A stretch of DNA of 64,000 nt, from NCBI GenBank assembly GCA_022495005.1, contig JAGYXB010001043.1, positions 124,001-188,000 on the forward strand. Reading direction: 5' to 3'. Each line of letters opens with the position of its first letter. Position 1 is the stretch's first letter. The stretch comes from Rhyacophila brunnea. Taxonomy: Eukaryota; Arthropoda; Insecta; Trichoptera; Rhyacophilidae. A program made the translations under genes and the position numbers. This document shows positions 57,161-64,000 of this stretch, one piece after another. The notes under the pieces were generated by a model. It did no database searches and had not been told where the DNA came from. It worked only from the letters and a program-made list of their open reading frames with translations.

Positions 57161-58006
57161 TTAAGGCCATACCTCATTTGAGACACGGTCTAAAAAGATC
57201 GTCGCTAGGCGATGCGCGGATTGCGGGTCGCGGGTGCAAATGAGGCATGTCAAACCAAATATAATTTGTCTTATAAATCCAACATGTGTCCATTTAATGT
57301 TCTGTTTATTGTTTTATCAGTAACAATAATAATATATTCATTGACATGTTTTCTTTTTAAAGTAAATGGGTAACGTTTTAAGTCATCTTTACACGATTTA
57401 AGAATTATTACGGCCGTCGCAATCTCGAAGCAAAATGACGTGTTTCCAGCTCTACATTCTCTCTCCGAATGGGAGCGAGTGCAAAATTTCGTCGCGCCTA
57501 TGGTTGAAAATTATTTGCCGTTTCACTGATGAATCACCTTAAGGGGGAGAGCTACGCCAGCAGAGAACCTAGCGGAAAAATACGAAGCTTGCAATTTGAG
57601 ATTTTTTTTTGATAATTTACAATTTCAACTGTATAAGAGCATACATTAGTGAAACGGCAAATAATTTTCAACAGTTAATGGGACGAAATTTTTCACTCGT
57701 CGCCAATCGGAGACCGACAGTCGAGGTGTAAGCATGTCAATTTGTTTTGTGATTTCATCTGAGGAATATATTCTTAAATTGTGTAAAGATTACTAAAAAA
57801 CGTTACCCATTTACTTGAAAAAGAAAACATGTCAATGAATATACTATTATTATTATTACCAATATAACAATAACATAACATTGAATGGACGCGTGTTGAA
57901 TTTTTATGACAAACTATATTTCGTTCGGCTCGCGTCATTTGCACAATCCGCGCATCGCCTAGTCACGATATTTTTAGACCATGCCTCAACTGAAGTATAG
58001 CCTTAG
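57161..58006. mobile_element. Full-length foldback element, family F
   Basis: The left arm (57161 to about 57535) and right arm (about 57640-58006) are inverted copies of each other. The ends are taaggccatacctcatttga and tcaactgaagtatagcctta. Each arm holds a tgcgcggattgcg/cgcgcatcgcc motif, an attgacatgttttctttttaa block and a gccgtttcac block. The centre (57539-57640) is a different repeat. Total 846 bp, no coding. Half copies are at 13051 and 43732. Confidence 0.82.
57539..57640 (+). repeat. Repeat nested in the centre of foldback F
   Basis: It starts ttaagggggagagctacgcc and holds agcggaaaaatacgaagc and ttgcaatttgagat, matching 7551-7650 in reverse complement. Confidence 0.65.
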
Positions 58007-58436
58007 TAAATAATATGCATCTGAAAACATTAAAAAGATTTTTTTTAATTCAAAGATAAACTTACAATTGTAAAAAATGTAATAAAATTTGTATTCGTTG
58101 CAGGGTCATATTTTATTATTACATTATATAATATTATGGTCATAATATTTATTATTAAAATTTAGTGTAGGTATTAAGTTTTCAATTTTTGACCGTTTAG
58201 ATTTTTGACTAAATGTGTATAACTTGAAATCATTAACACGGAGCAATTCCGCAAACAAGGCGGTTATCTACAATAAAACACGGCACTGCGTCTTACTTGA
58301 TTCCATAGGCATCTGATTAGAATCAAGTTTTACGTAGTAAAAATATTTTGCAGTATGTACTATTAAACGTCATTATAATATTAATATGACAGTAGGTACA
58401 CTGTTAACGCGATCATGACCGGCTGTGTTAAAAATC

Positions 58437-58700
58437 ATCACCCCTGACGTTTAAATTCCAGGGATAATTAACTGCCTTAACGATATGTCATCTTCTTCTT
58501 CGATGGCGCTACAGCTCAAGTCGAGCCCTGACCTCCTCCACCGCCGTCCTCCAGCCGGAACAGTCCGCCACACGTCTTTTCCAGTTCCTGATTTTGGAGA
58601 TAAGTGATATTCTAATGGATTCAAGCTCTGTACTATTCCATTTAAGTCGTTTTTTGCGACCCGGGTTTCGCCTTTCGGCATCTTCAGGCGTCGTGTACAC
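58437..58700 (-). pseudogene. LINE C-terminal end (RTE-like)
   Basis: Minus-strand frame ...STELESIRISLISKIRNWKRRVADCSGWRTAVEEVRARLEL then stop, followed by a gaagaagaaga tail (about 58492-58502 on plus). The WRTAVEEVRAR block resembles the DRxxWRxLVxEV end of RTE-type ORFs. The upstream RT is absent; instead the sequence runs into a palindrome. Confidence 0.55.
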
Positions 58701-58761
58701 GAAACCCGGGTCGCAAAAAACGACTTAAATGGAATAGTACAGAGCTTGAATCCATTAGAAT
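58615..58761. repeat. Long near-perfect palindrome
   Basis: Arms of about 62 bp (58615-58676 and 58700-58761) are reverse complements with no mismatch that I can see. They include attctaatggattcaagctc, gtactattccatttaagtcg and tttttgcgacccgggtttcg. The 23-bp loop contains gcctttcggcatcttcaggc. Each arm is the repeat known singly at 30262-30415 and 51838-51985. Confidence 0.9.
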
Positions 58762-59457
58762 TTAAATTCAAATTCCATCAAGTACCTTCGGTCGAAAGTA
58801 TTAATATGATAAGTGATATGTTAAGCAGGGTACTCATTAGCGAGTCGTAACTGTAACCAACTCTAGATGCGAACTAATTATTTGGCGTCCATATTAGTTA
58901 CTGTATCGGCAACGGTCAGAGTTACGGCTCGCTAATAAGTACCCGGATTTAGAATTAATAGCTCTGTAGGCATATAATATTAAGTTAAGTTTAAAACACT
59001 CCAAAGTGTTATTGATTTTAATACATTTATTTAATATAATAATAATTTTAAAAAATAACACAATATTCTCTTTCGCAGACTGTAGCAACCTTCAAACTAA
59101 TTTTGTTGCTTGCAATGATGTTATCCTGTGTTTATTTTTTTACCTTTTTTACTTCTCCCGCGCCGTTCGGTTTGTTCGCTGTTCAGTGTACGAATGTGTC
59201 TGTATTTTTTTTTGTGCTGTGTTATTTCCCGGAGAGAAAAGGGAAAATAAAAGAACGCGGTTCTAAACAATCCCTAGAGTGCTGCTCTAGATATAACCGA
59301 ACTCTTATACCGCCAGGGTTGCCGCCTAGACCGGATTGTTTATTTATTTAAATAATTAATGACGACGGCTTTAATTTGATTGTAAAATTAAGAATATTCT
59401 TCTGTGAAAAGTGGAAGGCAATATAAATATTGTGTTTCATTATATGGAAATAGTTTT

Positions 59458-59797
59458 AGGCCCGTTTCAGATGGGACACCGGTGTCGCGCTCGTATATAA
59501 TAAGGAGGCCTAAGTATGATGTTTATGAACGCCCTAAAGATAATGAGTCAACGCGTGTCTGGTACTCTTTTCCGTCGGCCGCTACATTCTCAAACCGCCG
59601 ATACACTTGTTTTTATTACCGCAGCCAGTTTTATGTTCTAATTTATAACGCGAAATTATGCGTTGACTCATTAGCTCGGGGCGTTCATAAACATAATACA
59701 ACGACCCGTTTATTCGAATACAAATGCCTCCTATATTATATCGAGCGCGACAAAAATGTCCCGTCTGAAACGGCTCTTAGCGATAGTGCCCATAGAA
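59458..59797. mobile_element. Inverted-repeat MITE with long subterminal symmetry
   Basis: The termini cccgtttcagatgggac and gtcccgtctgaaacgg are followed inward by tgtcgcgctcg/cgagcgcgaca, aaggaggc/gcctcct, gtttatgaacgccc/gggcgttcataaac and atgagtcaacgc/gcgttgactcat. Almost the whole element folds on itself. A 177-codon open frame (59404-59937) runs through it but is a by-product of the symmetry. Confidence 0.82.
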
Positions 59798-59939
59798 CGC
59801 GTCGAGCGGGCGAAGTCGGCGTATTCATAACCATAATGACACGTCTCTTGCCGCGCATTACCCTTCACCTATGTAATAAGCGGCCCAAGCAGCACAAAAT
59901 AATTATTATTACAGCGAATCTCATAACAAAGCAATAAAA

Positions 59940-60467
59940 ATATTATATTATTTCGGGGCTTGTAATTAATATTTACGAGGACATTATTCAACCAGCGAAA
60001 TATAGGACATGCAATAAAATTAAACAATGAGTTCTCTGTTCTAAATAATGACTTTTCGCCCGTCGATCGACGACGCCGTCCAGAGCGTGATTTTGCTCGC
60101 TGTGTTCAATGAATGGACTCCATTGTATTTTCTTTCATTCGTACGAGAAGCGGTGATTCGCGAAAAAATGATGATTTATGCGGCGGGCGCGTATAATGCG
60201 TCGTCAAATCCAGTGGGCGCTGGCGTATTTGATTACGTTGTATTTTCGTTGATTTACGCGCCACTTGTAGAAATTTTGCGCGAGCGCCGCACTCGCTGCG
60301 TCAATGGGCTTTATGCCAGACTTCGACACTTGCTTCTCTCTTCTCTAGTTTTATCAAAAGACCTCAATCGAGATTAGTCAGTTCGATATGAGATTCTTCT
60401 TGTGTGACAATAGATGACGTTAATTCTATCGCATTTGAAAAATTGTCAACATCTGTACATAAGCATA
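59940..60467. other. CpG-containing segment with a 109-codon frame, unrecognised
   Basis: The plus-strand frame at 60048-60377 (MTFRPSIDDAVQSVILLAVF...) starts with ATG and is free of stops, but I recognise no domain. Its codon composition tracks the local GC-rich patch (gcgcgagcgccgcactcgct). No splice or promoter context was found. It may be another MITE; a gene is possible but unsupported. Confidence 0.2.
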
Positions 60468-60773
60468 TTACATAATCCTGCATATTAGCAAAATATGCAT
60501 GCAGCTGACTCCATTACAGCCAGATTTCCGGTGCCATGACTTTCTTAGAAACGTCAAGATGCGAGTTACATGAATATTGTACGCATTATATTTCGCCGTA
60601 TTACAGTTCACCATGAACTGTCGCACTGTAGAGATATGCCCATATAGCATTGAGATCAAAAAAATAATTTCCAAGTCTTGGATGGCAGCGACATTCTCTA
60701 TTCTGTTATAGATTGATAATGTCTTCGCTAATTCGTCTTTAACTGCGATATAATGGTAATGCTCAAAGTCCAC
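60468..60773 (-). repeat. Repeat related to 14351-14806
   Basis: gaatattgtacgcattatat, catatagcattgagat and tagattgataatg correspond to blocks in the other copy. The 101-codon minus-strand frame is judged non-genic. Confidence 0.4.
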
Positions 60774-60949
60774 TATTATAGTCAGGCCGTGGTTTTATAC
60801 GAGGGTGTTTTCTACAGAGTAGGATGATGGGTCCACATATTGATGAAGTTTTTTTTATAAACAATATTAACATATCGGTTTTTTTTTAAATTGCCAACCC
60901 TGCCGGGTTAAATGTCTCTGTTTGCAGGGTGAGTGAGTCTCTCGCGCGT

Positions 60950-61165
60950 ACTCTCATCCCCCGCCGTTGCCTGCGCCACCCCCAGCGGCGGCGAATTGCC
61001 ACCTCGCCGGGTGGGTACACCCTCCGCCCCGCCGAGCACTCTGCATCGCTAATTTCGAATTCGGCCGCACGCCGGGCGAATGCCGAGTTCCTCGCGCTAA
61101 TAACACCGTCTGCGCCCCTGCGAATACGAAATTTCCCACCACAGGCCCTGTGTTTTTTTTCCGCT
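60950..61165. other. CpG/GC-rich island, possible regulatory element
   Basis: Over 200 bp of very GC- and CpG-rich sequence, preceded by tttgcagggtgagtgagt. Open frames exist on both strands (Pro/Arg or Gly/Ala rich low complexity) but no recognisable protein. It has no partner in the window. It lies about 12 kb into the intron after the Groucho exon. I considered a proline-rich Groucho exon and could not support it. Confidence 0.35.
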
Positions 61166-61274
61166 CCCGTTCGCTCTTTCTTTTTATTGCCATTGACAGT
61201 TTAACCTTTCGGCGTCTGTGCATATTATTGAGAGCACTACAAGAAACACTCCAATTTTTTACAAAGACGTCGGC

Positions 61275-62055
61275 GATAACCGTATCCACGTAGATAATAA
61301 CGTCTGTGTTTTGTAAAAAGGGCGAATCAATCATTTTGACGAAATTGAGATTTTAATGAAAAAACAATATGTACCTCACTAGCTTTGTTGTGTAAAAACG
61401 GCGAATTTGTATCTTCACGGGAAAGTCTTAAAAACGATAATCGTAAGGGCGAATATCCACTTAGTGTTATTATTAGGGGTACATTGGTACGACCGCGTTA
61501 CAAACATCCGAGTTCGTGAGCAGACACAACAGCCTTCCGTGATTGAAGTTATCACGAAGAGACGATTTACGTGGCTGGGACACGTATTCCGGATGCCGCC
61601 AAAGAGCGCGGCACTTCGTACCCTTGTGGCACAGCCTCAAAGGTTCCGTCGTAGTGGCCGGCCCTCTCTCAGCCTGCAGCGGTGCTACAAAAGTGACCTA
61701 TGTGCTGCAGGTCTGACATGGGGGGAGGCGCAGGAGTTGGCGATGGACCGAGGGAAGTGGCGCCAACTTGTGCTTGCCCTATGCCCCAATGTTGGGACGT
61801 GATAGGGTGGAAGAAGAAGAAGAATTATGAATAAAAAGCGAATGTGACATAATATATTAGGCCTTTTAAAATATTATGTTATAAAGCCTATTATGAGGAC
61901 AGTATTTTTTCTAAGCTTTATTATTTAATATAACTTGCTAGACATTTATAATCATCCACCGGTAGTTAACAAATAAATGTCGAAAGTTAAAAATCCTCCT
62001 GTAAAATAGCATTTGGGTTAATTCGCCCTTTTTACAAAAGACCGACGATAATATT
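61275..62055. mobile_element. TIR element family H, copy 2, interrupted by a LINE end
   Basis: Reverse complement of 38318-38975: tttgtaaaaagggcgaatca, aaacgataatcgtaagggcg, gaataaaaagcgaatgtgac, ctcctgtaaaatagcatttg, and cctttttacaaaagaccgac. A LINE C-terminal fragment (61448-61825) sits at the same internal position where copy 1 carries a different LINE tail. Confidence 0.72.
61448..61825 (+). pseudogene. Non-LTR retrotransposon C-terminal fragment
   Basis: The frame WYDRVTNIRVREQTQQPSVIEVITKRRFTWLGHVFRMP ... GLTWGEAQELAMDRGKWRQLVLALCPN ends with a stop at about 61800, then a (gaa)n tail. The RRxxWLGHVxRM and DRxKWRxLVxALCP motifs are typical of the C-terminus of LINE endonuclease-RT polyproteins. 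The open part is short but intact. Heavily 5'-truncated. Confidence 0.82.
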
Positions 62056-62169
62056 AAATTGAAGCCGGAAACTATGCAACAAGTTTGACCGGGTCTACAT
62101 CGGAAATATTACCTCAATTAGTTATTATATTACACAATAGTTCCTAATGGTTTTTTTCTGCTGTATGAA

Positions 62170-62410
62170 ATCCTCCGCTAGCTCCACATACTTCCACCGA
62201 ATTTTATGAGTTCGTCTATCCACCGTGTTTTAGAGCATTCTTGTGGTCGTACAGTGCCGCTTGGTTACCACTATATGACAGAATCTGTCCAGCGGTTGTC
62301 AACTCCTCGAGCGACACGTCCAGCACGTGACAATTTCATCTTGCTAGGTGACCTCTATCACATCGCATACTCTTGTATGCCTCCGTATCCATTGGCTACT
62401 TTTCCATTAT
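62170..62410 (-). pseudogene. Decayed RTE-like LINE 3' fragment
   Basis: Minus strand: VIEV, CWTCRSRSWQPLDRFCHIVVTK and VDRRTHKIRWKYVELAEDF, in broken frames, parallel the WIDKLIKFGG region at 3906-4575 (ccaccgaattttatgagttc on plus). No tail microsatellite is visible. Confidence 0.6.
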
Positions 62411-62527
62411 TATTACAAATATGATAGCCATTTATTGTGTATCGCAGGAACCACACCTGGCTCACTAGCTTAATTGGTTGTGTGGACACCATGGCCCCCA
62501 CATCCTGAAGCGGGGCCCCTCTACCTA

Positions 62528-63605
62528 CAGCGTTTCCCAAATGTTGTTCCGCGAGGTAAAAATTTATATTTAGCGTATTGTTGAGTACCTACCTACATCT
62601 ACTAAGTATTTAATATCGACAAACTATAATCACAAATTTGTAGATATTCCACGACCATATAAGTATTTTAAACTTTTAATAACTTCGAAGTAAACTTGCG
62701 CCGCAGGTGACTTTTTTCAATTTGCAATTTGTGTTTATCTCACTTATCTGGTTGACCTGCCATGCTGAGCCCCCAGGCTAGACCCCTGTCATGCACCAAA
62801 ATTACATTGATTTATGTTTTTTATTTTATAAATAATTAAATATACTTATATAACACACGAGGAAGAACTAAATGTACATATTTCCATGAATTTATATTGC
62901 CAATATAATAACTAATTAATGTGATACCTGAGCTTGTTTCAATGAACGCAAAAGTTTTATACCTATATTTTGACTTGATATTTGAAAGAGCTGAGAGACT
63001 GCTTATTATTTTTAATTATAACTTGAGAAGAAAAACTTTGCTCACTTATATATTATTATGTCGTAGAAAATGGGAGCTGAACTGCAGTAGCCTTGTCGGA
63101 AATCTTTATTAATCGAAATCCAGAAAAAAGCCAATGGAACATCGGCGAAGTTCAGTTTTAGCATCCAGTCATTTCTCAATTCAACAAATTCCTGTCGAAT
63201 TTATAGGGGAAGCGCTACTATAAAATTTTCGACATTGGTTGCAAAAGGCTTTCGAATCCAGTCGTATTGCTTTTATGAAAATAATTATGAAAAATCTTTT
63301 GCAGCAAAGTTAAGTGTTTTTGAGACGGATCCAAAATTAATTGCTTGTTTTCAATGGTGGTGTGGTAGGACATTTGTACATTTTTAGAGATCCTTGTCTT
63401 AATTTCTTCTGCCAAAGTTCGTTATCAGAGCACGTCAATATATTTTCATTCTGACCTTGCATTGTTTTATTAAGTTCATGCAGGTGCTCAAATATATTAC
63501 CAGCCATAAGTATTGTATAATATACAAAATTATTTTTGTTTTTTTTAAGCAATGCGTTGCGGCACACCTAGCATCGTCTCACGGCACACCGGTTGTGGAG
63601 CACTG
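62528..63605 (-). mobile_element. Decayed hAT transposon, boundaries tentative
   Basis: The proposed ends cagcgtttcccaaatgttgt (62528) and, read inward from the right, cagtgctccacaaccggtg (63605) resemble each other over about 29 bp and resemble CAGTG-TTCCCAAAC hAT termini. The flanking octamers do not match, so boundaries are uncertain. The coding remnant inside is described separately. Confidence 0.55.
62930..63567 (-). pseudogene. hAT transposase C-terminal half, frameshifted (ZBED/GTF2IRD2-like)
   Basis: Minus-strand reading, through at least two frameshifts: MAGNIFEHLHELNKTMQGQNENILTC, ELWQKKL/EEIKTRISKNVQMSYHTTIENKQL, then RQEFVELRNDWMLKLNFADVPLAFFWIS, and finally a degraded SEQSFSSQVIIKNNK, equivalent to the LCExGFSALxxIKxKxR dimerisation motif. 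The order of blocks matches ZBED5/SCAND3-type hAT transposases and overlaps in content with the fragment at 25584-26036. Non-functional. Confidence 0.72.
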
Positions 63606-64000
63606 GTTTATAACATTATCTGTCCCAAATACCTAACCGCAAATGAACCTTGACACAAAATAAATTTATTTAAAAAAAAATAAGTACGTATAAAAAATAC
63701 CATTTCATGTTAATAATATAATATGCTGTGTGTGACATTGGAGACGTTCTCGTATCGCGTTACGAATTCTCAGAAGTTCATTTTTTATTCACACGTTTTA
63801 TCTTCACAGTCGCAAATCGCGCGCTACGCCACTGTATTAGATTTCGGGCAATAAAAAAAACACAACCTCCCCCCCCTCCCCACCGCCCTGGCGCGCTCAG
63901 AAGCAGAAACGTGATACTTTTTCCCAATTCCAATAAAATAAAAGAGGATTCCGATCGCACTGATACAACATCATTATTCTGAGCCACATTTACAGTATTA
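63606..64000. other. Right edge, low complexity
   Basis: gcgctacgccactg (63820-63833) resembles a solo hAT terminus read outward. A C-rich homopolymer-like tract follows near 63868-63885. Overlapping frames on both strands are compositional. Confidence 0.3.

Noticed and set aside
59404..59937. 177-codon plus-strand open frame as a gene
   Set aside because: It runs through a self-complementary MITE (59458-59797); no domain, no splice context, and its residues reflect the inverted repeat.
60954..61334. 126-codon minus-strand frame
   Set aside because: Gly/Arg/Ala-rich translation of a GC-rich island, overlapped by frames on the other strand; no recognised protein.
1..64000. CRISPR-like array or prokaryotic defence system
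   Set aside because: Repeats are dispersed and inverted, without regular spacers; splice sites, SINEs and LINEs show a eukaryotic genome.

Overview
This window looks like intronic DNA of an insect nuclear genome, most likely a lepidopteran or a close relative. It is AT-rich and has no operon-like gene packing. It is crowded with decayed LINE reverse-transcriptase fragments, tRNA-headed SINEs, hAT-type inverted-repeat elements and short TTAGG (insect telomere motif) tracts. Only one stretch reads as a host protein-coding exon: 49025-49162 on the + strand. It encodes 46 residues in phase 0/0 between a textbook acceptor and a gtaagt donor, and its protein matches the N-terminal Q (tetramerisation) domain of the co-repressor Groucho/TLE. 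I searched for the flanking Groucho exons and found none, so the window is best read as about 49 kb of the intron before this exon and about 15 kb of the intron after it.

Layout. 0-7.6 kb: a 5'-truncated Jockey/CR1-like LINE with target-site duplication (TSD), copies of an abundant hAT-type foldback MITE (family A, termini CAGTGGCGAAGGG), a SINE inside one of them, and two RTE-like fragments, one with a 14-bp TSD. 7.6-21.5 kb: dispersed repeats carrying TTAGG tracts, a 962-bp non-autonomous hAT (family C) with a perfect 8-bp TSD, three copies of a second hAT MITE (family B, two with perfect 8-bp TSDs), a foldback element (family F), and a pair of inverted CGTGGGAA sites resembling Su(H) sites. 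21.5-34 kb: LINE 3' ends, a hAT element that keeps the transposase C-terminal domain and a perfect 8-bp TSD (25459-26292), and several inverted-repeat elements. 34-48 kb: more family A copies, including a tandemly amplified array, nested SINE/TIR insertions, and a long palindrome. 48-64 kb: the Groucho exon, another cleanly dated family A insertion, more palindromes, LINE remnants, and a second decayed hAT transposase near the right edge.

No prokaryotic-type system, CRISPR array, rRNA gene or intact tRNA gene was seen. Most long open frames arise by chance inside repeats or are transposon remnants. The window mainly shows how a developmental gene's intron has been expanded by hAT elements, LINEs and SINEs. 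A few non-repetitive GC-richer islands may be regulatory. Coordinates of decayed repeats were set by eye and may be off by tens of bases; TSDs and the exon were placed base by base.
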